A DNA stretch of 64,000 bases from Kitasatospora sp. NBC_00240 (GTDB lineage Bacteria > Actinomycetota > Actinomycetes > Streptomycetales > Streptomycetaceae). The DNA is taken from contig NZ_JAPEMU010000001.1 of NCBI RefSeq assembly GCF_026342405.1, positions 1,240,001-1,304,000 on the forward strand. Reading direction: 5' to 3'. Under the pieces are notes generated by a model. That model saw only the letters and a list, made by a program, of their open reading frames with translations, made no database searches and was not told the origin of the DNA. This document shows positions 31,114-40,600 of the stretch, one piece after another. The position numbers and the translations under genes are program-made. Within the stretch, counting starts at the first letter, position 1. Each line of letters starts with the position of its first letter.

Positions 31114-34100
31114 ATCGATCCCGCCCAGAGCCCGCTGACCCTGCCCGACCTGCTGGACCACCGCGCCGGCACCCACCCCGAGCGGATCGCGCTGCTGGTC
31201 CGGGGCGGTGGCAGCGTGACGTACGGGCAGTGGCGGGCGAGCGCAGTCCGCGCGGCACACGGGCTGGCCCGCGCCGGCGTGCGTCCCGGCGACCGGGTGG
31301 CCCTGCTCTTCACCAACCAGGAGTGGGAGCGGTACGCGATCGCCTTCATGGCCGTCCAGTACGCGGGCGCCGTCGCGCTGGCCGTCCGGGAGGACCACTC
31401 CGCCACCGACACCGCCCGCCTGGTCGAGCTCGCCGACGCCCGGACGGCGCTGCGCGGCGCGGCCCGCCCGGCCGTCCCCGGCATCGCCGACCTGCTGCTC
31501 GACCACCTGACCGACGCCGCCGGGGCGGCCGGCGGGGACGTCCCGGCGGAGCCGCCGCACCGGCCCGCTCCCGAGGACCCGGCACAGATCATCGGCACCT
31601 CCGGCACCACCGGCACACCCAAGGGCGTCCTCGCCGCCCATGCCAGCCTCACTGCCGGCCTGGCACTGAACCCCCGCCCACGCCCCTACGCCCACTCCGG
31701 CCACGCCCTGCACGCCTTCCCCATCGGCACCAACGCCGCCCAGGTCGTCCTGGTCAGCGCCCTGACCGGCCACCCCACCACCGTCTGCCTGCCTCGCTTC
31801 GACGCCGAGAACTTCGCCCGTACCGTCGAGGAACTCGCCGTCGGCACCGTCTTCCTGGTGCCCTCGATGGCCGTCGAACTGGTCAACAGCAAGGTCGCCG
31901 AGCGGTACGACCTCACCGGGATCCTGCTGGTCAGCTGCTCCGCCGCGGCCCTGCCCGCCCCGGTCGCCGCCGCCCTGGCAGGCGCCCTGCCCAAGGCCAC
32001 CGTGGTCAACACCTACACCTCCGCCGAGGCCTCCCCCGCACAGATCTCCACCATCGTCGACGCCACCAGGCCCGGCTCGGTCGGCCGCCCCGCCGACCCC
32101 GCCGACCTGCGGATCCTCGACCCCGACGGCCACCCCGTGCCGCCCGGCGGGACGGGTGACATCTGGCTGCGCCAGCCCGGCCCGCCGCGCCGCTACATCG
32201 GCGCCGGCGCCCCCGGCGGCGCGGTGTTCCAGGACGGCTGGGTGCGGATGGGCGACCTCGGGCGCCTCGACCCGGAGGGCCACCTGTACCTGGTCGACCG
32301 GGAGAGCGACGTCATCAAGTCCGGCGCCCTCAAGGTCTCCACCCTGCGGATCGAGGAGGTGCTGCACGAACACCCGCAGGTCGCCGACGCTGCCGCCCTC
32401 GGCGTCCCGCACCCCGTGATGGGCAGCGTGCCGGTCGCCGCCGTCGTCCCCGCCACCGACGGCCTCGACCTGGACGACCTGCGGCTCTTCCTGGCCGCCC
32501 GGCTCAGCCGCCCCGAACTGCCGGTGCGGATCCTGCTCGCCGACACCCTGCCGCGCAACCCCAGCGGCAAGGTCGTCAAGCACCTGCTCCGCGCCCGGTT
32601 CGACACCCCGCAGGAGGCTCCCGCCGCCGCCGGCCCCGCCCCCGCCACCCCCACCGAGCTGGCCCTGGCCGCCCTCTGGCGCCGGGTGCTCGGCCGTCCG
32701 GTGCGCACCGTGGAGGAGGAGTTCTTCGCCGCCGGCGGGGACTCCTTCCGCGCCGTCCAGCTGGCCGCCGCCATCTCCGCCGAGTTCGGCGCCGCCGCCG
32801 GTACGGCGCTGGTCTTCGAACGCCCCTCGCTGCGCGCCCAGGCCGCCTGGCTCGACGCCCCCGGCCGCGCAGCCGGGACGAGCAGCGGGACGAGCAGCGG
32901 GACGGCGGGGCAGCCGGCGGCCGGCCCGGACACCGAGGTCTCCCCCTTCCTCGCCGAACTGCGCGCCCAGGCCCACGACCTGCCGCTCACCTCCCAGCAG
33001 GAGAACTTTCTCCGCTGGTCGGCCGAGGCCCCCGGCCGGGACGCCGGCACCGTCACCGTCCAGTTCCGGGTCACCTCCGCCCTGCGGCCCGACCTGCTCG
33101 GCCGCGCCCTCCTGGAGGTGGTCCGCCGCCACCCCGCGCTGCGCACCTCCTTCGAACCGGTGGCCGGCCGGCCCGGCATCGTCCGCGCCGTCCTGCACCC
33201 GGAACCCCGCGCGGACATCACCCTCGTCGACCTGGACGGCGAGGACGACGCCCGGCTCAGCACCCGGCTGATCGCCGAACGGGACCGGCTCACCGACCTC
33301 GCCCACGAGCCGCTGACCCGGCTGCTGGTGGCCAGCCGGGGCCCATCCGACCACGTCGTCATGCTGGGTGTGCACCACATGGTCAGCGACGGCTGGTCGC
33401 TCGGCGTCGTCCTGCAGGACCTGGGCGTCGCCTACTCCGCCCTCCGCCGCGAACGGCCCGTATCGGCCCCCCGCCCCAGGGCGGGCTACCGGGAACTCGT
33501 CGAGGACGCCAACGCCCGCTGGCCCGCGAGCCGGGCGCACTTCGCCCGCGCGCTGGCCGGCGCACCCGCCGCCCTGGATCCCTTCCCCGGCCGCCTTCCT
33601 GCCCGCACCGTCCTCACCGACGCCCAGGAGTTCACCGTCCCGGCGGCCCGGGCCCAGGCGCTGCGCGAGCGTGCTGCCGAGCTGGGCGCCACCCCCTTCC
33701 TCGCCGTCGCCGCCGTCTGGAGCGCCGTCCTCGCCGAGCACGGCGACCGCCCCGACCTGGTGCTGATGACCCCCGTCCCCGGCCGCACCACCCCCGAGTC
33801 CGAACACACCGTCGGCTGCTTCGTCCAGTCCCTGCTACTCCGGGTGGACACCTCCGGCGCCCCCGGCCACGCCGAACTGATCGACCGGCTGCGTCGCACG
33901 TACAGCGCCGCCCTCGACCACCAGCTGCACCCCTTCGCCGAGTTCAGCCCACAGGCCCCGTTCGCCGCCTGGGTCCGCTACGAGAGCTGGAACGCCCCCG
34001 CCCAGCTCCCCGGCCTTCCCTGCGCCCCCTGGGACCTGCCGCGCAGCAACACCGTCCCGCTGCCGATGCCCGAGGGCGACCTGCACGTGCCCGAGCTGAT

Positions 34101-34230
34101 GGCAGCCGAACAGCCCGACGGCAGCCTCCGCTGCTGGCTCCGCTACAACACCCACGCCTTCGCCCCCGAGACGGTCAGCACGCTCCGCGAGGCCTTCGAG
34201 GCCGGGCTGGCCGCCGTGACGGGCGGCTGA
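31114..34230 (+). CDS. NRPS starter protein, A-T-C, acyl/aryl-acid-type adenylation domain
   Basis: About 1038 residues: an AMP-binding domain (1-505; IIGTSGTTGTPKGVLAAH, WVRMGDLGRLDPEGHLYLVD, LPRNPSGKVVKHLL), a carrier domain (520-600; phosphopantetheine Ser544 in AGGDSF) and a condensation domain (620-1035; HHMVSDGWS from His754). The region where amino-acid A domains have Asp235 reads AFPIGTNAAQ, and NTYTSAEAS replaces NxYGPTE, so a carboxylic acid without alpha-amino group is the likely substrate. Homology begins at LPDLLDHR (31141), but no ATG, GTG or TTG lies in frame between the TAG at 30988 and GTG 31216; ATC at 31114 with GGAG five bases before it is the best start. It converges on the reverse NRPS operon. 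Confidence 0.85.
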   Translation: MDPAQSPLTLPDLLDHRAGTHPERIALLVRGGGSVTYGQWRASAVRAAHGLARAGVRPGDRVALLFTNQEWERYAIAFMAVQYAGAVALAVREDHSATDTARLVELADARTALRGAARPAVPGIADLLLDHLTDAAGAAGGDVPAEPPHRPAPEDPAQIIGTSGTTGTPKGVLAAHASLTAGLALNPRPRPYAHSGHALHAFPIGTNAAQVVLVSALTGHPTTVCLPRFDAENFARTVEELAVGTVFLVPSMAVELVNSKVAERYDLTGILLVSCSAAALPAPVAAALAGALPKATVVNTYTSAEASPAQISTIVDATRPGSVGRPADPADLRILDPDGHPVPPGGTGDIWLRQPGPPRRYIGAGAPGGAVFQDGWVRMGDLGRLDPEGHLYLVDRESDVIKSGALKVSTLRIEEVLHEHPQVADAAALGVPHPVMGSVPVAAVVPATDGLDLDDLRLFLAARLSRPELPVRILLADTLPRNPSGKVVKHLLRARFDTPQEAPAAAGPAPATPTELALAALWRRVLGRPVRTVEEEFFAAGGDSFRAVQLAAAISAEFGAAAGTALVFERPSLRAQAAWLDAPGRAAGTSSGTSSGTAGQPAAGPDTEVSPFLAELRAQAHDLPLTSQQENFLRWSAEAPGRDAGTVTVQFRVTSALRPDLLGRALLEVVRRHPALRTSFEPVAGRPGIVRAVLHPEPRADITLVDLDGEDDARLSTRLIAERDRLTDLAHEPLTRLLVASRGPSDHVVMLGVHHMVSDGWSLGVVLQDLGVAYSALRRERPVSAPRPRAGYRELVEDANARWPASRAHFARALAGAPAALDPFPGRLPARTVLTDAQEFTVPAARAQALRERAAELGATPFLAVAAVWSAVLAEHGDRPDLVLMTPVPGRTTPESEHTVGCFVQSLLLRVDTSGAPGHAELIDRLRRTYSAALDHQLHPFAEFSPQAPFAAWVRYESWNAPAQLPGLPCAPWDLPRSNTVPLPMPEGDLHVPELMAAEQPDGSLRCWLRYNTHAFAPETVSTLREAFEAGLAAVTGG

Positions 34231-34316
34231 GGCGAGGGCCGGCGCCGGGCCAACTCCCCCACCCTGCCTCAGCCGTGCGCCGGACCTGGCGGCCACGGGC
34301 CTGCCAGGATGTCCCC

Positions 34317-35006
34317 ATGAAGCGGACGCTGAGCGGACCGGAAGCCTCGGACGCGCTGAACGACACCGGCTGGTGCTACCTGCTGGAGAGCCTGCGGACG
34401 AGCGTCCCGGCCGGGTCGCTGGCCGAGGGGATCGAGCTGGCCACGCGCGCCGTGGCGGCCTGCGGCGAGCATGCCGACGGGCACCTCCAGGCCGATGTCC
34501 GGCGCGGGCTGGTGCTGCTCACCCTGCGGTCACCGGACCGGGCGGCGGTCACCACCCGGGACGTCGATCTCGCGCACCGGATCTCCGCCGCCGTCCGGGC
34601 GGCCGGCTCGCGCACCGAACCCGGCGGCGGTCCTGAGGCTCCGCGGACGGTCCAGCTCCTGGAGCTCGCGATCGACGCGTTGGACCCGGCGGCGCTCCGG
34701 CCGTTCTGGAAGGCCGTCCTGGGATACGCCGACGAGGCCGGGGCGAGCGGTCCGGCCGCCCCGCTGGTCGACCCGCTCGGCCAGGGCCCGGCGATCTGGT
34801 TCCAGCAGATGGACCGGGCCCGCCCGCAGCGCAACCGCCTCCACCTCGACATCTGCGTCCCGCACGACGAGGCACCCCGGCGGATCGAGGCCGCCCTGGC
34901 TGCCGGCGGCCGACTGCTCTCCGCCACCCGGGCCCCGGCCTTCTGGGTGCTCGCCGACGCCGAGGGCAACGAGGCCTGCGTCACCACCTGGCAGGGGCGG
35001 GACTGA
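34317..35006 (+). CDS. Pterin-4a-carbinolamine dehydratase/VOC fusion protein
   Basis: A 229-residue two-domain protein. The N-terminal 100 residues resemble pterin-4a-carbinolamine dehydratase (ALNDTGWCYLLESLRTSV, the TRDVDLAHRISAAVRAAG end). The C-terminal half is a glyoxalase-like VOC domain: LLELAIDALDPAALRPFWKA, IWFQQMDRARPQRNRLHLDI, AFWVLADAEGNEACVTTW. Streptomyces encodes such fusions widely with unknown substrate. The usual dehydratase His-His motif is not obvious, so the N-terminal domain may be inactive. It follows the NRPS starter gene by 86 bp in the same direction but looks unrelated to peptide assembly. Confidence 0.8.
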   Translation: MKRTLSGPEASDALNDTGWCYLLESLRTSVPAGSLAEGIELATRAVAACGEHADGHLQADVRRGLVLLTLRSPDRAAVTTRDVDLAHRISAAVRAAGSRTEPGGGPEAPRTVQLLELAIDALDPAALRPFWKAVLGYADEAGASGPAAPLVDPLGQGPAIWFQQMDRARPQRNRLHLDICVPHDEAPRRIEAALAAGGRLLSATRAPAFWVLADAEGNEACVTTWQGRD

Positions 35007-35395
35007 CGAAGCGTACGGGCGCCGGCGCCGCCGCTCGGCCGCGGTGTCGGAGTGGGGGGTGACGCAGACCCGGCGATGGACACGCCGAGCGGCCGGGCCG
35101 GGGTTCAGGGAGGCTCCGTCGATCGGCGGGCGTCCGGGCTCACGGTTCGGCGGTTCCGACGCTGCTGACCCGGACCAGCAGGGGCGGGCCCTCCCGTTCC
35201 GTGTCCGTGTCAGCGCCACGGACACGGAGCGTTCGGATCACCATCGGGTAGGACCAGGGCGCGTTTCAAAAGCGCTTGCCAGTCACCGGTGTTGCCGTCC
35301 GCCAGGAGGCCACCGCGTGCCCTGCCGCGCCGATATGCACCAGTGCTATGTTCCGATCGCGGATCGCACGGTAGTTGCTGGGCACGGGGGCTGGA
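35007..35395. other. Gene-free stretch before the membrane-anchored hypothetical gene
   Basis: No gene is seen. The stretch is less GC-rich toward its right end, and holds AAGCGC/GCGCTT-type short symmetry near 35262-35280 but no clear promoter or stable hairpin. Confidence 0.4.
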
Positions 35396-35911
35396 GTGGC
35401 TTTGCTGGAAGCGCTGATCACGACCGCTACGGGAGCGGCCTCGGCGACCGTCGGAGTGCTGGTAGGCGGGATCGTCACCAGACGAGGCCAAGATCATCAG
35501 TGGTCGCGGGACCAACAGCTGGTTGCTTACCAGGAACTACTCAGTCACTACGCCAAGTTCACGATGGTGATCAAGCGCGCACACGCCGACCGTTGCGGCT
35601 GGGACTACGACTGGGCCGAGTGGAGCGCCGTTCTGACGCGGGTCAGCTTGATCGCTCCCGCCGAGGTTGCGGCCGAGGTCGACCGGTTCGGTCAGTCAGT
35701 CGACCGCTTCTTGGACCGCGTCGCCCGAAACGTCGATCCGGCCCGTACGCCACTCAGCGAAGAGGAGTTCCGGGAGGTCGGCGCAGAGGTGGCTCAGTCA
35801 CAGATGAGCCTGGTCAACGCGATGCGGCGGTCGCTGGGAGGTAGACGGAAGGCGCTGACCTTCTGGATAGGAGGGTCACACGCCGGCCGAGAGATTCGCG
35901 GGTCGTCGTAG
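35396..35911 (+). CDS. Membrane-anchored hypothetical protein
   Basis: A 171-residue protein with an N-terminal helix rich in small residues (LLEALITTATGAASATVGVLVGGIV) followed by a charged helical soluble part (RDQQLVAYQELLSHYAKFTMV, FGQSVDRFLDRVARNV). Codon use is less GC-biased than in neighbouring genes, suggesting recent arrival. GTG 35396 is preferred over TTG 35375. The last 15 or so codons (TFWIGGSHAGREIRGSS) probably read into the edge of the IS remnant that follows 4 bp later, so the natural C-terminus may have been lost. Function unknown. Confidence 0.6.
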   Translation: MALLEALITTATGAASATVGVLVGGIVTRRGQDHQWSRDQQLVAYQELLSHYAKFTMVIKRAHADRCGWDYDWAEWSAVLTRVSLIAPAEVAAEVDRFGQSVDRFLDRVARNVDPARTPLSEEEFREVGAEVAQSQMSLVNAMRRSLGGRRKALTFWIGGSHAGREIRGSS

Positions 35912-36288
35912 GAGTCACAGCCACTCGTTGATGACGGCGTTGGTGACGGTGGCCTCGTAGCGGACAGCAAGTTTGTCGTAGCGGGTCACAACGGCCCGGT
36001 GCCGTTTGAGGCGGTTGATCCCGCACTCGACGACATGGCGTTCGCGGTAGTCGGCCTTCAGACGCTCTCCCACTCGCCATGCCTGAGCGGCACGTCTCGC
36101 CAGGGCGCACCGGTCCGCGTCCGCCGGCGTATGCCGTTGATCGCCTGCCGCTTGGGCCAGACCGGAGGCCGCCCCGACTTCTTGCCCATCGGCAACAACG
36201 GTTCCAGCCTGGCCCATTGCTCGCTCGTCAGATCTCCACGCCCCACAGGTGGATCATGACAGACCTTGATCCACTTCTTGAACGGACC
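35912..36288 (-). mobile_element. IS5-family insertion sequence remnant
   Basis: The segment carries the two ends of an IS5-family transposase gene without its centre. The right boundary is set by the sequence GGTCCGTTCAAGAAGTGG (read on the minus strand from 36288), which looks like an IS end and abuts the stop codon of the lectin gene. A matching inverted copy was not found on the left, so that end is probably truncated. Confidence 0.65.
35915..36246 (-). pseudogene. IS5-family transposase, internally deleted
   Basis: The N-terminal DUF4096-type segment ([37 protein letters not shown]) and the C-terminal segment ([40 protein letters not shown]) are in different frames about 60 bases apart. 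The catalytic middle with the first two acidic residues of the DDE triad is missing; only the final Glu in [10 protein letters not shown] is left. It cannot encode active transposase. Confidence 0.85.
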
Positions 36289-36867
36289 CTAGCTGGGGAA
36301 CGGCCAGACCGGGCACCACGGCGGGATGTACTGGCCGGGGTAGGGCGGGCCCCACGGCGGGCACGGGTAGGGGTTCGGGTTCGGGGCGGGCGGGGCGGAG
36401 GTCCAGAGGATCTTGCCGTTCAGCTCGACCGCGATGGCGCCCTCGTTGTAGACGGTCAGTTCGGCGCCGGGGTGGCCGCCGGTCCCGCTCCACCACAGCG
36501 GGGTGCTGTCGGCGGCGTACACGACGAGGTTCCCGTCGCCCTGCATGGCGAGGATGTTGCCGTTGGGCATGGCGCCGCGGGCCACCCAGATCGGGGTGGT
36601 GTCGCGGTACAGGACGACATTGCCGTCGCCCTGCATGGCCAGCTGGACGTGGCCGTTCGGCGAGTACCAGGCCTGGTTCCTGGCGAGCACGCTGTTCATC
36701 GGGATGCGGGTGGGCGCGGACGGCGCGGCTGACACGGCAGGGGTGGCCTCGGCGACCGAGGCGACCGAAGGCACGGGGGCGGCGTACGCGGTGCCGGTAC
36801 TGAGGGCACCGAGCCCGATCGCGGCGACGACAGCCAGCGCGGCGGCCCGTGAGCGGATGCTTGACAT
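36289..36867 (-). CDS. Secreted bulb-type (mannose-binding-like) lectin domain protein
   Basis: A 192-residue protein with a Sec signal peptide (MSSIRSRAAALAVVAAIGLG, cleavage after TAYA-A). Residues 55-155 form a B-lectin beta-prism with two QxDxNxVxY sites, MQGDGNVVLY and MQGDGNLVVY, and a third degenerate repeat (VYNEGAIAVELNGKILW). The end is a Pro/Trp/Tyr-rich tail (PNPYPCPPWGPPYPGQY). Bacterial B-lectins act as mannose-binding bacteriocins or surface adhesins. The TAG stop is immediately next to the IS end, so the tail may have been shortened by insertion. Confidence 0.85.
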   Translation of the reverse strand: MSSIRSRAAALAVVAAIGLGALSTGTAYAAPVPSVASVAEATPAVSAAPSAPTRIPMNSVLARNQAWYSPNGHVQLAMQGDGNVVLYRDTTPIWVARGAMPNGNILAMQGDGNLVVYAADSTPLWWSGTGGHPGAELTVYNEGAIAVELNGKILWTSAPPAPNPNPYPCPPWGPPYPGQYIPPWCPVWPFPS

Positions 36868-37022
36868 GGGTGGGCGTCGGATCCTTCCGGTGACAGTGAC
36901 CTTGTAAGGTCGCTTGTATGACGACGCGTCAAACATTCTTGCGCGTCGACCGTCAGGCTACGCAGCCGCGGTGGAGGCCTACGGCAGATCCACCGGCAGC
37001 TTTGGGATCCTCCCACGGGTGA

Positions 37023-37499
37023 TCAGCGGGCCGGGAAGGAGTCCAGGGCAAGATCCCACTGGTCGGCCTCGCGAAGCGGCGTTGCGGCGTCCACCCGCAG
37101 CTCCACGAAGTACTGGTAGATGTCCGCCCTGTCATCGCCCTTCTGCCACGGGGGCGTCGCCTCGAGCGAGAGGTGGACACGAATCACTGCCTCGGTGTCG
37201 TTCCGATCAACGAGGCTTACGGCCAGGACCGGTTCGACGAACCACGTGTCCGGGGAGAACCAGCCTTCGGCATCGGGCCCGGTCGCAGCCATTCTCCCGG
37301 CGGCCACCGCCCGCAGCCAGGCGGACACCTGCCGGGCTTCATGGACCAGCAGACATGGATCGGCGAAGGACCAACTGCCCCGGTTGGTGGCCACCGATCC
37401 ACCGATGACCAGCCAGTTGTCGTCGTAGGAGTCGCCTCTGACCGTGGAGAACTGCTAGCGCAGCGGACGGAGCCCGACACTGCTCGCGTGATCACTCAA
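37023..37499 (-). pseudogene. WapI-type immunity protein with in-frame amber stop
   Basis: Starting from TTG 37499 the frame reads MSDHASSVGLRPLR, then TAG at codon 15, then [20 protein letters not shown] and on to the stop at 37023. The second part ([34 protein letters not shown]) matches WapI-type immunity proteins, whose N-terminus normally runs VELRPLRYQF; TAG sits at the Tyr position, one base from TAC. Downstream GTG 37394 would give a protein missing the first strand. Such proteins neutralise a partner toxin, but no toxin gene is present, which may explain decay. Confidence 0.7.
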
Positions 37500-37575
37500 C
37501 AGCACGGCCACAGGATGCCATGGCTCCCGCGGCCCGGGGCGACTCATTTTATTCGTCATCGCCTCGGCGGCGGGC

Positions 37576-37611
37576 CGCCGTCCGGCACCCCGGACCGGCG
37601 GCCGGACGGCG
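37576..37611. terminator. Hairpin beyond the end of the NRPS operon
   Basis: CGCCGTCCGG (37576-37585) pairs with CCGGACGGCG (37602-37611) around a 16-base GC-rich loop, 53 bp past the stop of the last NRPS gene. Confidence 0.55.
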
Positions 37612-37663
37612 TCGACGCCGGCCGGGAACGGTCCCGGACGGCGTCGAGGCTGCGCAGGGCCGG

Positions 37664-40600
37664 TCAGTCGGTGAGCCGACCGGCGGCCTCGTCCTCGGAC
37701 AGGGCGTCGATCTCGGCGATCAGCAGCGCCTCGATCCGGGCGGCCAGGGTGGCCGGGGTGGCGCTCTCGAAGACGTCGCGGATCGGGACGTCCAGGCCGA
37801 TGGTGGCGCGGATCCGGGCCACCACCCTGGTCACCAGCAGGGAGTCGCCGCCGAGTTGGAAGAAGTCGTCGAGGGCGCCGACCTTGGCGACCCCCAGCAC
37901 CTCCTGCCAGAGCTCCGCGACCAGGACCTCGGCGTCGGTCCGCGGCGCCAGGTACTCGCCGCCGAAGCCGGCCGCCGGGTCGGGCTCCGGCAGGGCGGCC
38001 AGGTCGGGCTTGCCGTTCGCGGTCAGCGGCAGCGCGTCGACCAGGACCAGCGAGTCCGGGACCATGAAGACGGGCAGCCGGGCGGCCAGGTGCTCGCGCA
38101 GCGCCGCCGGGGCGGGATCGGCGCCCTGCCGGGGCACGGCGTAGCCGATCAGCCGGCGCCCGTCGCGGACCACGACCACCGCACGGGCCACCGCCGGGTG
38201 GGTGGTCAGGGCGTTCTCGATCTCGGCGGGCTCGATCCGGTAGCCGCGGATCTTCACCTGGTCGTCGGCGCGGCCGAGGTAGTCCAGGCGGCCGTCGGTG
38301 CGCCAGCGGGCCCGGTCGCCGGTGCGGTACATCCGGGCGCCGGGGCCGGCGAACGGGTCGGGCCGGAAGTGCTCGGCGGTCAGCTCCGGGCGGGCCAGGT
38401 AGCCGCGTGCCAACCCGCTGCCGCCGAGATGGAGTTCGCCCTCCGAGCCAGGGGCGAGCAGGTTCCCGCGCCGGTCCAGGACGTAGCAGCGGACGCCGGG
38501 CAGCGGGCGGCCCAGCGGCGGTCGGCCGACGGTGTCGGCGGCGCCCAGGTCGGCGCTGGTGACGATGACGGTGGCCTCGGTGGGGCCGTAGGTGTTGACC
38601 AGACGCACCCGGTCGCCGTGCCGCTCGCGCCAGCGGGCGACGGCCTGCGCGGAGGCCTCCGAGCCGCCGAGGATCACCAGCCGCAGGGCGGCCGGCCAGG
38701 GCGTCTGCTCACCGAGGGAGACCAGTTCGTGCCAGTAGGCGGTGGGCAGGTCCAGCACGGTGACGGTGCTGCCGCGCGGTGAGCGCAGCAGGTCGGGGAG
38801 CATCCGGCCGCCGCCCGGCAGCAGGACGCAGCACGCGCCGGCGGTCAGCGCGGGCCAGATCTCCTCGGCGTGGGTGTCGAAGCCGATGGAGGCGAACTGG
38901 ACGACCCGGTCGGTGGGTTGGAGGTGGTAGCCGTCGCCGGCCATCCACGCGACCCGCTCGGCGAGTGCGCCGTGCTCGACCACGACGCCCTTGGGGGTGC
39001 CGGTGGAGCCGGAGGTGTAGAGGATGTACGCGACGCCGTCCGGCCCGGTGCCGGGGTGGGCGGCGGGCGTGGGTCCGTCCGCCGGCCACTCGGTGGGGAC
39101 GGTGAGGACGGGCAGGCCGAGGTCGGGGGCACCGCCGCCGGTGAGCAGCAGGCTCGCGTCGGCCTCCGTGGTCATCAGCCGCTGGCGCTCCTCGGGGTGC
39201 GCCGGGTCGAGCGGGAGGTAGCCGGCGCCGGCCTTCCAGATCGCCAGCAGGGCGATCACCAGGGCGAAGGAAGGCTCGATCCGGACGGCGATCGCGCGCC
39301 CCTGTTGATTGCCGAGCCGGTGGGCCAGCAGGGTGGAGCGGCGGTCGAGTTCGGCGTAGTCGAGGGTCTCCCCGTCGTACTCCAGGGCGGGTGCGCCGGG
39401 CCGGGCGGCGACCTGGGCGGCGAAGCGTTCCAGGATCGGGCGGGCGGGGGCCGCGGCGGGGCCGGCGCCCTGGGCGAGCAGCGCCGCCCGCTCGTCCGGT
39501 CCGATGAACCAGTCGCTGTGCAAGGGGAGTTCGGGGTCGTCGACGACCTTGGCCAGCAGGGAGGTGAAGCGGTCGGCCAGGGCCTGGACGGTGGAGTGCT
39601 CGAAGACGTCCAGGTCGTAGCAGAAGGAGAGGGTCAGGCCGCCGCCCGCGGTGCGCCAGCTGTCCAGCAGGAGTTCGGTCTTGGCGCGGGCGAAGCCGGA
39701 GTTCATCGGGGCCAGCCGGACGCCGTCGGGCTCGGGGCCGGCGCCGGCGGCGGCCAGGTCGTGCTGGCTCTGGTGCACGAACATGGTCTGGTAGAGCGCC
39801 GAGTGGCCGGGCAGACCGGGCAGTTCGAGCGCGGTGGCGAGCCGCTCCTCGGGGATGTCCTGGTGGCTGAGGGCCGCCATGGTGGCGGAGCGGACCCGGC
39901 GCAGCACCGTCCGGAAGTCGGGCTCGCCGGTGAGGTCGGCGCGGACGACGGCGGTGCGGCTGAAGTAGCCGAGCAAAGCCTCGTGGGCGACCTCGTTGCG
40001 GCCGGCCAGCGGGGTGCCGACGGCGAAGTCCTCCTGGCCGGTCCAGCGGGCCAGCACGCTCTGGTGGACGGCGAGCAGCACCATGAACGGGGTGCAGCGC
40101 TGTTCGCGGGCGAGCCGGTCCAGGCCGGCGGTGAGTTCCGGCCCGAGGTCGACGTCGTGGAAGGCGGCGGCGTGGGTGCCGTCGGCGGGCCGGGGTCGGT
40201 CGGTGGGCAGGGTGAGCGCGGAGATGCCGTTCAGCCGCTCGTACCAGTAGCGGTAGGCCTCGTCGGGGTCGGCGGCGGCCGCCCTGGCCTGCTCGGCGCG
40301 TGCGAAGTCGCCGTACTGGAGGGTGAGTTCCGGCAGGTCGGCCGGCGCCTCGTCGAGCTGGTCGCGGTAGAGGGCGAGCAGTTCGCGCCACATCGTGCCG
40401 GCCGACCAGCCGTCCGAGACGATGTGGTGCAGGACGACGACCACGGCGTGCTCGCGACTGTCCTGGTCGGTGAACAGGAGGGCGCGCAGCGGCGGGGCGG
40501 CGGCCAGGTCGAAGGGCGTGTTGACGTGCGGGGCGGCGGCCGCGGTGAAGCGGCGTTCGCGGTCCTCGGCGGACTCCCCCGGCACGGTGGGCAGTTCGAG

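Noticed and set aside
30958..33807. A 949-codon minus-strand frame opposite the starter NRPS gene
   Set aside because: Antisense shadow with Gly-Val-Asp-Gln-rich composition; the forward frame has A, T and C motifs.
35898..37430. The 15-mer GTCGTCGTAGGAGTC occurs near 35900 and near 37420, flanking the lectin and IS region
   Set aside because: One copy is within conserved codons of the immunity gene, and a shared 15-mer is expected by chance about once in GC-rich DNA of this length.
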